From Marivirga lumbricoides (GTDB lineage: Bacteria > Bacteroidota > Bacteroidia > Cytophagales > Cyclobacteriaceae): a stretch of 64,000 bases of DNA. A program made the position numbers and the translations under genes. Below, piece after piece: positions 24,283 to 33,873 of the stretch. The DNA lies in NCBI RefSeq assembly GCF_014636295.1, contig NZ_BMEC01000002.1, forward strand, positions 428,729-492,728, read 5' to 3'. Below the pieces are notes generated by a model. It was not told the DNA's origin, did not search any database, and worked only from the letters and a program-made list of their open reading frames with translations. Within the stretch, counting starts at the first letter, position 1. Each line of letters begins with the position of its first letter.

Positions 24283-26379
24283 ATGAGAAAATTTTTACTT
24301 TTATTTTTAATAGGGTCATCTTTATCACTTTCGGTACTTCATGCGCAGGAAGCAACAGATGAAAACGATGATTTTGAAGTAAAAGCTACTATTGAAAACC
24401 CAACTAAGACAATAAATGACGGTATTATTAATTTGGAGGTAATTGGCGGTACACCTCCTTATACTTACAAATGGACTGATCAGGCAACTCCCTTAAAATC
24501 GAACGAAGCTATTGGTTTAGTGGAAGGTATTCAATACGATGTGGTTATCACAGATAGCAGACAGCATTCAGTTTCTAAATCCTACAAAGTAAAGGCTTCA
24601 TCAATAACTGAAAAATTCAATGGCGTTTTCAAACCTGTGGTTGATATTATGGGACAGGTATTATTCTGGGATCCTTTTGCCGCCATCAGTTTGTATGATC
24701 CGGTTATTTATGCCGAAGAAAAACTAATTCCTGCCCCTAGCTGGAATGCTACTACAAACCAATCTTATACTTTAAGCAAAAGATTGGTAGAAAACGGAGC
24801 ACACGTAGAAAAAGGCCAAAACATAGCAATAATTACTATAGATGGTACAAAAGAAGAGAAGGTAAAAGCACTGGCAACAGGTATAGTAAATTTTAGAACA
24901 GAAGAGGGGGCTTACATTTTCAATCCTGAAAACAGTGAACATCTGATTGAGCAAGGTGCACAATATCTGGCAAGTATAAAATATGATGAGCCTGTACCAT
25001 TAAAATATCCTAATGGTGATATTCAGAAAAAGGAAATCCCATTTATTGTAGTGTGGCTCATTTTTGGTGCGGCATTTTTCACTTTCCGAATGGGCTTCAT
25101 TAATCTTCGTGGTTTCAAACATTCCCTTCAACTGGTGCGGGGAAAATATAGCGATCCGGATGCGCCAGGTCAGGTAACACATTTCCAGGCCCTGGCAACT
25201 GCCGTTTCCGCTACAGTTGGACTTGGGAATATTGCAGGGGTTGCAGTAGCTATTTCGCTGGGGGGTGCAGGCGCTACCTTCTGGATGATTTTAGCTGGCT
25301 TTCTGGGAATGTCATCAAAGTTTGTGGAGTGTACACTTGGTGTAAAATACCGATTTATCAATAAAGAAGGGAAAATTTTTGGTGGCCCTATGAATTACCT
25401 TCGCTACGGACTGGAAAAAAGGAATTTAAAGCAATTAGGACAGTTTCTGGCCGGCATATTTGCCGTTTTGTGTGTAGGTGCATCCTTTGGTGCAGGTAAT
25501 ATGTTTCAGTCCAACCAATCCTTTGAGATAATGGCTTCACAATTTTCTTTTCTGGAAGGTTATGGATTTTGGTTTGGTGTAGGAATGGCTGTTTTGGTGG
25601 GAGTTGTAATAATTGGAGGTATCCAGAGTATTGCAAAAGTAACAGGTAAAGTGGTGCCCATCATGGCTTTTGTATATGTAGTGGCGGCTTTAGTAGTTAT
25701 TGGAATCAATATTGAAAATATCGGACCTGCATTTTCTGCCATATTTAATGGAGCATTCTCTCCTAACGCCCTTAAAGGAGGCTTTATTGGAGTACTCATC
25801 GTAGGTTTCCAGCGTGCCGCATTTTCTAACGAGGCTGGAGTAGGTTCTGCTGCCATTGCCCATAGTACTACAAAAACGCATCATCCTCCTTCAGAAGGTT
25901 TTGTGGCCTTACTGGAGCCTTTTATTGATACTGTTGTTGTTTGTACGCTCACTGCATTGGTACTTATTTTCACAGGAATGCACGAAGTACCCGGTGTGGG
26001 AGGAGTTAAACTTACTTCTGAAGCATTCGGCACTGTAATCTCCTGGTTTCCACTCGTATTGGCTATCGCTGTATTTCTATTTGCCTTCTCTACTATGATT
26101 TCCTGGTCTTATTACGGAATGAGAGGATGGACCTATCTTTTTGGTAAAAGCAAGAAATCTGAAATGTCCTATAAAGTAGTATTCCTGATTTTTGTGGTTG
26201 TGGGTGCATCTGTAAGCCTTGGTTCTGTTCTTGATTTCTCTGACATGATGATTTTAGCCATGTCACTTCCGAATATTGTGGGGCTTTATATTTTATCAGG
26301 CGAGGTACGTTCCGACTTAACCGACTACCTCAAAAAATTAAAAAACGGAGAGCTGGGAAAGGCTTCCAAAGAAAGTTAA
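24283..26379 (+). CDS. AGCS-type sodium:amino-acid symporter with periplasmic SprB-like and barrel-sandwich extension
   Basis: A 698-residue protein, far longer than the usual about 450 of alanine/glycine:cation symporters. Residues 1-21 are a signal peptide. Residues about 30-105 are an SprB-type repeat ('NLEVIGGTPPYTYKWTD', 'YDVVITDSRQHSVSKSYKV'). Residues about 160-235 resemble a lipoyl/barrel-sandwich hybrid domain ('LVENGAHVEKGQNIAIITIDG', 'KVKALATGIVNFRTEEGAYI', 'LIEQGAQYLASI') but lack the modified lysine. From about 250 the AGCS transporter follows with family marks 'ALATAVSATVGLGNIAGVAVAISLGGAGATFWM', 'GAGNMFQSNQ' and 'FQRAAFSNEAGVGSAAIAHS'. It should import alanine or glycine with sodium; the extension may sense or bind substrate or the cell wall (inference). 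Confidence 0.85.
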   Translation: MRKFLLLFLIGSSLSLSVLHAQEATDENDDFEVKATIENPTKTINDGIINLEVIGGTPPYTYKWTDQATPLKSNEAIGLVEGIQYDVVITDSRQHSVSKSYKVKASSITEKFNGVFKPVVDIMGQVLFWDPFAAISLYDPVIYAEEKLIPAPSWNATTNQSYTLSKRLVENGAHVEKGQNIAIITIDGTKEEKVKALATGIVNFRTEEGAYIFNPENSEHLIEQGAQYLASIKYDEPVPLKYPNGDIQKKEIPFIVVWLIFGAAFFTFRMGFINLRGFKHSLQLVRGKYSDPDAPGQVTHFQALATAVSATVGLGNIAGVAVAISLGGAGATFWMILAGFLGMSSKFVECTLGVKYRFINKEGKIFGGPMNYLRYGLEKRNLKQLGQFLAGIFAVLCVGASFGAGNMFQSNQSFEIMASQFSFLEGYGFWFGVGMAVLVGVVIIGGIQSIAKVTGKVVPIMAFVYVVAALVVIGINIENIGPAFSAIFNGAFSPNALKGGFIGVLIVGFQRAAFSNEAGVGSAAIAHSTTKTHHPPSEGFVALLEPFIDTVVVCTLTALVLIFTGMHEVPGVGGVKLTSEAFGTVISWFPLVLAIAVFLFAFSTMISWSYYGMRGWTYLFGKSKKSEMSYKVVFLIFVVVGASVSLGSVLDFSDMMILAMSLPNIVGLYILSGEVRSDLTDYLKKLKNGELGKASKES

Positions 26380-26520
26380 GGAATCTGTTACCAGCTGGCG
26401 AATTACACTACTTGGTTTAATTATATTTCTTTAAAAAACGGAAAATAAGTACATTTTAAAGCCTGTTTAAATTATTTGACCTAAATTTGCCAGCTTTAGC
26501 AGAGTTTAAATCAATCAGAA

Positions 26521-27093
26521 TTGAGTAAACCCTTAAAAATAAATAAAGCAGAAACCTTTAATTCTCTTAAATACCTGAGAAGAAATGTGCTATTGCTGCC
26601 ACTTTTAATGTGTCCCCCTCTAATTATTGCCCATTTTATAAAGGGTTATGGATGGATGGAGGCAATTAAAATCGTGCCTCTCATTAATTTGTTAGGATTT
26701 ATGGCATTGGGAGTTTTGCCTACTCTCATTATGCACTTATCACATTTCTTTGCCAATAGGAATTTTGAAGTGCTTATTGATCCGCACGCCAATCAGATTA
26801 CTTTTAAAGAGAAAGAAGAGTTTCAGTATGCTTATGAAGACCTTACTGTAACCAGGCATTTACCACTTTACCACAAGAAGAAATTGGATGGAAATCATCG
26901 CATGCTTACCCCATGGTCCAACTATTCTTTCATAAGAGTACGCACCAATGACAATAAGGAGTTCAATATCAGTTCCACCTTATTAAACTATGAGGATTTC
27001 CCTATAGAGCCTTCCCAAACAAATTATAGCCTTTGGCCTATGATGAAGAAGGCCTACATTGATCATGAGGAAGGAGACAGTCTTGGTCAGTAA
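26521..27093 (+). CDS. Unknown two-helix membrane protein
   Basis: A 190-residue protein of unrecognised family. Two hydrophobic helices ('NVLLLPLLMCPPLIIAHFI' and 'IVPLINLLGFMALGVLPTLIMHL') are followed by a soluble region of beta-strand pattern ('FEVLIDPHANQITFKEKEEFQYAYEDLTV', 'SFIRVRTNDNKEFNISSTLL') that looks like a bacterial PH-type domain; that fold is a guess. The start appears to be TTG (26521), because the first in-frame ATG would cut into the first helix. It converges with the asparaginase gene, with only 15 bases between the stops. Confidence 0.6.
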   Translation: MSKPLKINKAETFNSLKYLRRNVLLLPLLMCPPLIIAHFIKGYGWMEAIKIVPLINLLGFMALGVLPTLIMHLSHFFANRNFEVLIDPHANQITFKEKEEFQYAYEDLTVTRHLPLYHKKKLDGNHRMLTPWSNYSFIRVRTNDNKEFNISSTLLNYEDFPIEPSQTNYSLWPMMKKAYIDHEEGDSLGQ

Positions 27094-27108
27094 CTTTTAA
27101 AACAGCAG

Positions 27109-28101
27109 TTACACCAAATGTCCTGCATCAATAAGCCTGCTACCCTTCTTCTGATCCAGTACAGCAAAATTAAATCCCTTTTGTAAGCAATAGGAGCCAT
27201 ATTCTCCTGCTTTATTGAGTGCTATAAAACCAATTTGCGTAGTGGAAAAATCCCTGCCCCTCAGCTTAAACTTTTGTAAAATCAATTTAACCGCAGCTTC
27301 ACAAGCTTCCTGGGGAGATTTTCCATGGCGCATTTGTTCTACAACAAGATGAGAACCTACCACTCTTATTATTTCTTCCCCATGGCCTGTTGCAGTAGCT
27401 GCGCCTACTTCATTATCCACATACAACCCGGCTCCAATAATGGGTGAATCGCCCACTCTTCCGTGTAACTTATAAGCCATTCCGCTTGTGGTACAGGCAC
27501 CTGATAAGTTACCATGAGCATCCAAAGCAATCATACCTATGGTATCGTGGTTTTCGATATTTACCACAGGCTCATATTGAGATGTTTTTAGCCACTCCTT
27601 CCATTCCTTTTCAGAAGCTTCTGTTAATAATTTCTCTTTCTGAAACCCCTGCTCTAAGGCAAACTGAAAAGCACCTTCACCTACCAACATCACATGCGGA
27701 CTTTTCTCCATAACCGCCCTTGCAACTGAAACAGGATGTTTAATATGCTGTAGACAGGCTACTGATCCTATATTTGCTTTTTCATCCATTATACATGCAT
27801 CCAAAGTAACTTTCCCATCACGATCAGGCCTACCACCATATCCTACACTTCTCTCATTAGGATCTCCTTCCACCAGCTTCACTCCTTTCTCCACAGCATC
27901 AAGCGCTGTTCCATTTGCTGACAATACTTTCCAAGCTTCATTATTGGCTTCAATTCCAAACCTCCAGGTGCTTAACACAATAGGTTTATTCACTTTTTTA
28001 TTCAAAAAAGGAGCTTCTGCTAATCCTTTTAAGGGTTTCAAAGCCACTCCGGCAGCAAGTGCCAATCCGGATTTTAAGAAATTTCTTCTTGCTGATTTCA
28101 T
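27109..28101 (-). CDS. N4-(beta-N-acetylglucosaminyl)-L-asparaginase (glycosylasparaginase), Tat-exported
   Basis: A 330-residue Ntn hydrolase of the glycosylasparaginase family. The N-terminus has a twin-arginine signal ('SARRNFLKSGLALAAG'). The autoproteolysis site is H-D|T (T187 in 'NHDTIGMIALD'), followed by 'GACTTSGMAYKLHGRVGDSPIIGAGLYVD', whose R-x-G-D-S-P and T-G-x-G-E ('ATATGHGEEIIR') residues bind substrate. It cleaves the GlcNAc-asparagine link of N-glycoprotein fragments in the periplasm. It is monocistronic. 'DPNERSVGYGGRPDRDG' in the alpha part is also diagnostic of the family. Confidence 0.92.
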   Translation of the reverse strand: MKSARRNFLKSGLALAAGVALKPLKGLAEAPFLNKKVNKPIVLSTWRFGIEANNEAWKVLSANGTALDAVEKGVKLVEGDPNERSVGYGGRPDRDGKVTLDACIMDEKANIGSVACLQHIKHPVSVARAVMEKSPHVMLVGEGAFQFALEQGFQKEKLLTEASEKEWKEWLKTSQYEPVVNIENHDTIGMIALDAHGNLSGACTTSGMAYKLHGRVGDSPIIGAGLYVDNEVGAATATGHGEEIIRVVGSHLVVEQMRHGKSPQEACEAAVKLILQKFKLRGRDFSTTQIGFIALNKAGEYGSYCLQKGFNFAVLDQKKGSRLIDAGHLV

Positions 28102-28185
28102 GTATATATATTTTTTTTTTATGGTTACATGGAATATAGTTGATAAATGCTTTTTTTTAAAATTTTTTAAGCCAACAGCTCTCTA

Positions 28186-30141
28186 TCATTCTTCTTTTGA
28201 ACGAAAAATTTCAAATTCAACCCTTCTGTTGAGGCGCCTGTCATCGTCTGTCTGCTCATCTTTCACAATAGGACGCGTATTTCCGTAACCTGTGGCTTCA
28301 ACTCTTTTAGGTTCAATCGGGTGCAATTCTATAATGTATTCGCGAATAGCGTCAGCACGCTGCTGTGACAAGTTTTTATTCCTGTTTTCTGTACCCGAAA
28401 ACGAAGTATGGCCTGAAATTTTTAATCTGAATTCAGGATAATCCAGCAGAAAGTCTACTATTTTATCAAGATCAGCATACATATCAGGCCTTAACTTGGC
28501 AGAGTTTTCAGCAAACTCAATAGATTTAAACCTGATTTTACTGGCCATGGGATCTACATTTTTATTAATTGTAGTATCTCCGGAAAGGAAGAACATTTCT
28601 TCAATTTTGAAGAGCTTATCTGCCTGCACCACCATTACGTAATTGGTATTATTAATCAAATCAAACTCGTAGCTTCCATCTTCCCGAGTAAATTTAGGTG
28701 CTATTTCAATACCATTCTCAAGGTCAATGATTGAAACTATTCCTCTGAAAGGAACGCCTGAAACAGTATCCTGCACGGTACCGGAAACACGGGTAGTGGC
28801 TCCCGGTTGCGCTTCCATAGGCAATGGAAATGAAAATAAATCAAGGTTGGAGCTTCTCATAGAAGAGCTACCTGCATAAAACAAATCTTTGGATTCTGAA
28901 TCAATAGTGAAGTAGTACTCATCTCCTTCATTATTGATTAAAGGACCAATATTCTTAGGCTCTTTCCATAAAAAGCCTTCTGCCATAGTTTTATAGATGT
29001 CGAAGCCCCCAAAGTTAAGTAAATGACCATTGGAGCTAAAGTATAAAATTTTATACCTGGGGTGGATAAAGGGACTCACCTCATTACCTCTGGTATTTAC
29101 CACCGGCCCCAGGTTGGTAGCTACCCCCCAATTGCCCGCTGCATTACGTACTGAAAAGTAAATATCGGAAAGTCCAAAACCACCAATTCTGTCAGAAGCA
29201 AAAAACAAAGTATCCCCCGTAATGCTTAAGCTCGGGTGGGAATCCCAGGCTTTGGAGTTAAGGTTAGCTCCTAAATTCACGGGCTTACTCCAGGTGCTGT
29301 CCTCCTGCATTCGTGTTTCATAAATATCGCAATTACCATAGCCATCAGGTGCCTCGCAGCGGGTAAAAATAATAAGATCTCCCTTAGCACTTAAGGTTGC
29401 CGAACCTTCATTATAGCTACTGTTAATATCCTTCAGGGGAACCGCTTTCTCCCATTTCCCTCCACGTTGGTGGCTAATATATAAGTCTTCATTGTTTTTA
29501 TCGGAGAAAAACAAATTACCCGTAATGCTTCGCTGGGAGGTAAAAAGCAGCGTCTGGTTATCTAATGTTAAAGCAGGTCCATAATCAGCCATATTTGAGT
29601 TTACTGCAGTTCCCATACTGAGCAAAACTCCACGGGGAGGAATCAGAGTATCTATGGATTTCCTGAAGTCAACCAACTCATAATAATAATCTATGGGCAC
29701 ATAGTCTTCTGTCTGCTCCAACTTCACAGAATCAAGAAAAATCTCCATCTGCTTCAGGTTAATCTTGGCCTGGTGATGTTTCAATGCCAAACGGTACAGC
29801 GATTTTGACTTTTCTAAATCGCCATACAGCTCCTCCAACTTGGCTAATTGCCAGATAAGTTCGGTGTTTTTATAGAAGTTTTCAATTCCAAATTGCTGAA
29901 CATATTCAGTAAGTAACCCTCTTAATCTTTCCCACTTTTTCTCCCCTCTCACCCTGTTAATTTTCCCCATGGCATCAGCATCCTGAAAGAAATTAATTTT
30001 ATTCACATTAGGGAAATAAAAAGGGAAAAGTGCTTCAGCTTCTTTCTTACTTAAATCAACCTGAGGATTTACCTGAGCGTAAATAGTACTGGTTGAAAGA
30101 GTGATTAAGAGCGCAATAACGGTATGTGAAAAATACTTCAA
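28186..30141 (-). CDS. OmpA-family outer-membrane protein with TPR-like and PD40 propeller regions
   Basis: A 651-residue envelope protein. After a signal peptide ('VIALLITLSTSTIYAQ') come a helical, TPR-like region (about 60-150), a PD40/WD40-like propeller (about 195-420: 'GPALTLDNQTLLFTSQR', 'GSATLSAKGDLIIFTR', 'HPSLSITGDTLFFASDRIGG', 'ISPFIHPRYKILYFSSNG'-like blades), a small carboxypeptidase-regulatory-like domain (about 450-525) and a C-terminal OmpA peptidoglycan-binding domain ('LKISGHTSFSGTENRNKNLSQQRADAIREYI', about 545-645). The start is TTG. This architecture matches the PorE/OmpA group of Bacteroidota; a structural or T9SS-associated role is possible but not shown. Confidence 0.85.
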   Translation of the reverse strand: MKYFSHTVIALLITLSTSTIYAQVNPQVDLSKKEAEALFPFYFPNVNKINFFQDADAMGKINRVRGEKKWERLRGLLTEYVQQFGIENFYKNTELIWQLAKLEELYGDLEKSKSLYRLALKHHQAKINLKQMEIFLDSVKLEQTEDYVPIDYYYELVDFRKSIDTLIPPRGVLLSMGTAVNSNMADYGPALTLDNQTLLFTSQRSITGNLFFSDKNNEDLYISHQRGGKWEKAVPLKDINSSYNEGSATLSAKGDLIIFTRCEAPDGYGNCDIYETRMQEDSTWSKPVNLGANLNSKAWDSHPSLSITGDTLFFASDRIGGFGLSDIYFSVRNAAGNWGVATNLGPVVNTRGNEVSPFIHPRYKILYFSSNGHLLNFGGFDIYKTMAEGFLWKEPKNIGPLINNEGDEYYFTIDSESKDLFYAGSSSMRSSNLDLFSFPLPMEAQPGATTRVSGTVQDTVSGVPFRGIVSIIDLENGIEIAPKFTREDGSYEFDLINNTNYVMVVQADKLFKIEEMFFLSGDTTINKNVDPMASKIRFKSIEFAENSAKLRPDMYADLDKIVDFLLDYPEFRLKISGHTSFSGTENRNKNLSQQRADAIREYIIELHPIEPKRVEATGYGNTRPIVKDEQTDDDRRLNRRVEFEIFRSKEE

Positions 30142-30343
30142 GACAATTTGGTAGTTTTACGGTAATTATGTCAGTATATTAATTAAATATTAACTAAAAA
30201 TGCAGGAAATATTTTGATTATAGACTACAAAATTAGATAATTATTGTTTGGCATAACAATTGAATTATCCCTGCACCAATATTTTGCGAAAAATACAGAT
30301 ATAAATAAACGCCATTTTGGCGCAAAGAATATAAAAAAAATTT

Positions 30344-32830
30344 ATGGATTCTATATTTAAAGATGCTCAATTTCTTTCTGAAGTAAATGATGATGAAACT
30401 GGTGAGTTGATCCAGCTTATCTCTACTGATGAAGAAAACAGCATGAAGGAAGACGATTTACCTGACACCTTACCTATTTTACCCATCAGAAATACCGTTT
30501 TATTTCCGGGAGTTGTTATTCCAATTACAGTAGGAAGGCAAAAATCCATCCGACTGGTAAAAAAAGCTTACAAGGGAGATAGAATTATTGGAGTAGTAGC
30601 GCAATCCAACAATAAAGTGGAAGATCCGGGCAAGGATGATATCTACAAAATTGGTACTGTAGCGCGTATTCTGAAAATGATTGTTTTGCCTGATGGAAAC
30701 ACTACTATTATTATTCAGGGAAAGCAAAAGTTTGAGGTAAAAGAGGTTACGCAGGAAGATCCTTTTTTGATTGCTACTTATGTTGAATTGAACGAGCAGG
30801 AACTTAACGCTTCTTTAAAATCCAATAAAGCAGTTATCCAATCTTTAAAAGATGCTGCCAGTAAAATTTTAAAGTTAAATCCTGAAATACCTCAGGAGGC
30901 ACAGGTAGCTCTGGACAATATTGAAAACCCGAACTTCCTTACTCATTTTCTTTCTTCCAATATTAATGCGGAAGTAAAAGATAAGCAGAACCTTTTGGAA
31001 AAAACTGATGCCAAAGAGCGGGCTACCCTCTTGCTTCAGTTTATGTTAAAGGATATCCAGATGCTGGAACTAAAGCAGGAAATCCATAAAAAAGTACATA
31101 CTGATATAGACCAGCAACAGCGCGATTACTTCTTAAGGCAACAAATAAGAGTATTGCAGGATGAGTTGGGACAAGACAGCCCTGACCAGGAAATAGACAA
31201 CCTTCGTATGCGAGGGGAGAAAAAAAAGTGGACTGAAAGTGTTAAAAAGCATTTTGAAAAAGAACTGGATAAATTAAGCCGTATCAATCCTCAGGCGGCT
31301 GAATATCCTGTATCAATGAATTATGCTGAGTTTATGGTAGATCTTCCCTGGGGTGAATATACGGAGGACAATTTTGACCTTAAACATGCCAGAAAAATTC
31401 TGGACAAAGACCATTTTGGTCTGGACAAAGTAAAAGAGCGGATCATCGAATACTTAGCTGTTTTAAAGCTGAAAAATGATATGAAAGCCCCTATTCTTTG
31501 CCTTTATGGCCCTCCGGGAGTGGGTAAAACTTCTTTGGGCAGATCTGTAGCTGAATCATTAGGCAGAAAATATGTGCGAATGTCATTAGGCGGTGTACAT
31601 GATGAAGCTGAAATTCGTGGGCACAGAAAAACTTATGTAGGCGCTATGCCTGGAAAGGTGATTCAGAACATGAAAAAATCAGGGACCGGAAATCCTGTAT
31701 TTATTTTAGATGAAATTGATAAGGTAAGTTCTGATTTCAGAGGAGATCCATCTTCCGCATTACTGGAGGTTCTTGATCCTGAGCAAAATGAAACTTTCCA
31801 GGACAATTACCTGGAAACAGAATATGACCTTTCTAAAGTGTTATTTATCGCTACGGCTAATACTTTAGATACGATTCATCCGGCTTTGAGGGACAGAATG
31901 GAAATTATTGAAGTAACGGGTTATACTTTAGAAGAAAAAGTAGAGATCGCTAAAAAGCACTTAATCCCTAAGCAGAAAAAAGACCACGGTTTAAAAGCCA
32001 AGGATGTAACTTTCAGTAAAAAAGCAATTGCTAAGGTTATAGAAGATTATACTCGTGAGTCCGGAGTACGTGGGTTAGAAAGAAGAATTGGGAAGATTGT
32101 AAGAAATGTAGCCAAATCCATTGCTATGGAAGAGGAATACAACAACAAAATTGAAGAAGAAGATGTAGTGAGGATTTTAGGTGCCGAAGTTTTTGAAAAA
32201 GAGATTTATTCAGATAATAAAACTGCCGGAGTGGTAACAGGACTTGCCTGGACACAAGTAGGTGGTGAAATCCTGTTTATTGAATCAAGTTTAAGTCGCG
32301 GTAAAGGTAAATTGACCTTATCCGGTCAGTTAGGAGATGTCATGAAAGAATCTGCTATTACTGCCCTCTCCTACTTAAAGTCTCATGCTGAAGAACTGGG
32401 AATCCATTATAAAACTTTTGACAATTACGATTTGCATGTTCATGTGCCTGCGGGTGCAGTGCCTAAAGATGGACCATCAGCAGGTATTGCTATGATCACA
32501 TCATTGGCTTCTATTTACACTCAGCGTAAGGTCAAGGACAAACTGGCCATGACAGGAGAAATAACACTCCGCGGGAAAGTTTTACCAATTGGCGGGTTGA
32601 AAGAAAAGATTTTGGCTGCCAGAAGAGCAGGGATAAAAGAGGTGATTCTTTGTAACAGAAACAAAAAAGACATAGAGGAAATTGATGCACGATATGTGAA
32701 GGATTTAACCATACATTTCGTAGACACCGTAAGTGAAGTGCTGGAAATTGCTTTGCTAAAAGAGAAGATCAAAAATCCGATCAGGTTTGTGACTGCCACA
32801 GAACAGCAAAGCTCCGAAGCCACTGTATGA
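30344..32830 (+). CDS. lon: ATP-dependent protease Lon
   Basis: An 828-residue LonA. The N-terminal substrate domain begins at 'LPILPIRNTVLFPGVVIPITVGR' (about 45). The AAA+ module has Walker A 'GPPGVGKT' and 'HDEAEIRGHRKTYVGAMPGKVI', 'VFILDEIDKV' as Walker B. The serine-lysine protease has S712 in 'KDGPSAGIAM' and K753 in 'PIGGLKEKIL'. It degrades misfolded and regulatory proteins in the cytoplasm. The gene overlaps porQ by four bases (ATGA) and is followed by hslU, so two quality-control ATPases flank a secretion gene in one apparent operon. The acidic N-terminal about 40 residues precede the usual domain start. Confidence 0.97.
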   Translation: MDSIFKDAQFLSEVNDDETGELIQLISTDEENSMKEDDLPDTLPILPIRNTVLFPGVVIPITVGRQKSIRLVKKAYKGDRIIGVVAQSNNKVEDPGKDDIYKIGTVARILKMIVLPDGNTTIIIQGKQKFEVKEVTQEDPFLIATYVELNEQELNASLKSNKAVIQSLKDAASKILKLNPEIPQEAQVALDNIENPNFLTHFLSSNINAEVKDKQNLLEKTDAKERATLLLQFMLKDIQMLELKQEIHKKVHTDIDQQQRDYFLRQQIRVLQDELGQDSPDQEIDNLRMRGEKKKWTESVKKHFEKELDKLSRINPQAAEYPVSMNYAEFMVDLPWGEYTEDNFDLKHARKILDKDHFGLDKVKERIIEYLAVLKLKNDMKAPILCLYGPPGVGKTSLGRSVAESLGRKYVRMSLGGVHDEAEIRGHRKTYVGAMPGKVIQNMKKSGTGNPVFILDEIDKVSSDFRGDPSSALLEVLDPEQNETFQDNYLETEYDLSKVLFIATANTLDTIHPALRDRMEIIEVTGYTLEEKVEIAKKHLIPKQKKDHGLKAKDVTFSKKAIAKVIEDYTRESGVRGLERRIGKIVRNVAKSIAMEEEYNNKIEEEDVVRILGAEVFEKEIYSDNKTAGVVTGLAWTQVGGEILFIESSLSRGKGKLTLSGQLGDVMKESAITALSYLKSHAEELGIHYKTFDNYDLHVHVPAGAVPKDGPSAGIAMITSLASIYTQRKVKDKLAMTGEITLRGKVLPIGGLKEKILAARRAGIKEVILCNRNKKDIEEIDARYVKDLTIHFVDTVSEVLEIALLKEKIKNPIRFVTATEQQSSEATV

Positions 32831-33867
32831 AACACCTGAAATTCATAGCTATTTTCTTCATGATGAGCATTTACACTGTAGATGCCTTGAGCCAGATTGG
32901 CGGGAAAAGAGCTTTTGAATTTCTGGAAGTACCTAATCATGCAAGAGTTGCAGGGTTGGGTACTGTAAATGTCAGCTCCAAGGCGGGAGATGTAAACATG
33001 GTGTGGCAAAATCCTGCTTTGCTAACAAGAGAAATGGACGGTAAAATAAGCTTTACACTTTCTCCTTACCTGGCGGGCATCTACAATTCTAACATCACCT
33101 ACGCTAAGGATTTTGAGAAGCTGGGAATGCTAAGCTTAGGAGTCTTCTACGCTAATTATGGTAATTTTGAAGGCTTTGATAATACCGGTGCCCCTACTGA
33201 AGATTTTACAGCCAACGATTTTGTAGTGCAGGTTTCTCATAGCAGATCGCAAGGAGTATTTCAGTATGGAGCTACATTAAAATTTGCCGGCACTCAAGTG
33301 AGCGGTTTTAATCAATCTGCTTTAATGGCAGATTTAGGAATGGCTTTCCTTCATCCTGAGCAGGATTTGAGTGTAGGGATGGTGATAAAAAACCTGGGCT
33401 TTTACACCCGCAAGCTGGAAGCAGAAGATAGAAACCTGCCTTTTGATGTACAGTTAGGGGCTACTTATAAGCCTGAATTTATGCCTTTCAGATTTTCTGT
33501 AACTGCCAACAGGCTCTATCAGTACAATTTGAGCTATTATGATTTTACTCAGGTAGATGAAAACGGCAATAATATTTTTACAAATATAAATAATGAAGAG
33601 CCGGGGACTTTCGATAAGCTATTTCAACATGTAACAATTGGAACCGAAATAATTTTAGGGAGAAATATTAACCTCAGGGCAGGATACAACCATTTAATCA
33701 GGCAATCATTAAAGGGGGAACAAAGTGCCGGAGCCGGAGGTTTTACTTTTGGATTGCTATTTGAAACAAAGAAAATAAACTTAGCCTATTCAAATGCGAT
33801 ATACCAAATAGGGGGAACAGCGCATTTTATTACTTTAGGCACTAATTTTAACGAGATTTTAAAATAA
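32827..33867 (+). CDS. porQ: Type IX secretion system protein PorQ
   Basis: A 346-residue outer-membrane beta-barrel protein: signal peptide 'FIAIFFMMSIYTVDALSQ', then the characteristic opening 'GGKRAFEFLEVPNHARVAGLGTVNVSS' and 'DVNMVWQNPALL', repeated amphipathic strands, and a terminal 'HFITLGTNFNEILK'. PorQ works in T9SS cargo maturation/sorting together with PorU, PorV and PorZ. The start overlaps the lon stop by four bases. A T9SS cargo (the GH5 cellulase) is encoded in the same window. Confidence 0.88.
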   Translation: MKHLKFIAIFFMMSIYTVDALSQIGGKRAFEFLEVPNHARVAGLGTVNVSSKAGDVNMVWQNPALLTREMDGKISFTLSPYLAGIYNSNITYAKDFEKLGMLSLGVFYANYGNFEGFDNTGAPTEDFTANDFVVQVSHSRSQGVFQYGATLKFAGTQVSGFNQSALMADLGMAFLHPEQDLSVGMVIKNLGFYTRKLEAEDRNLPFDVQLGATYKPEFMPFRFSVTANRLYQYNLSYYDFTQVDENGNNIFTNINNEEPGTFDKLFQHVTIGTEIILGRNINLRAGYNHLIRQSLKGEQSAGAGGFTFGLLFETKKINLAYSNAIYQIGGTAHFITLGTNFNEILK

Positions 33868-33873
33868 CACAGA

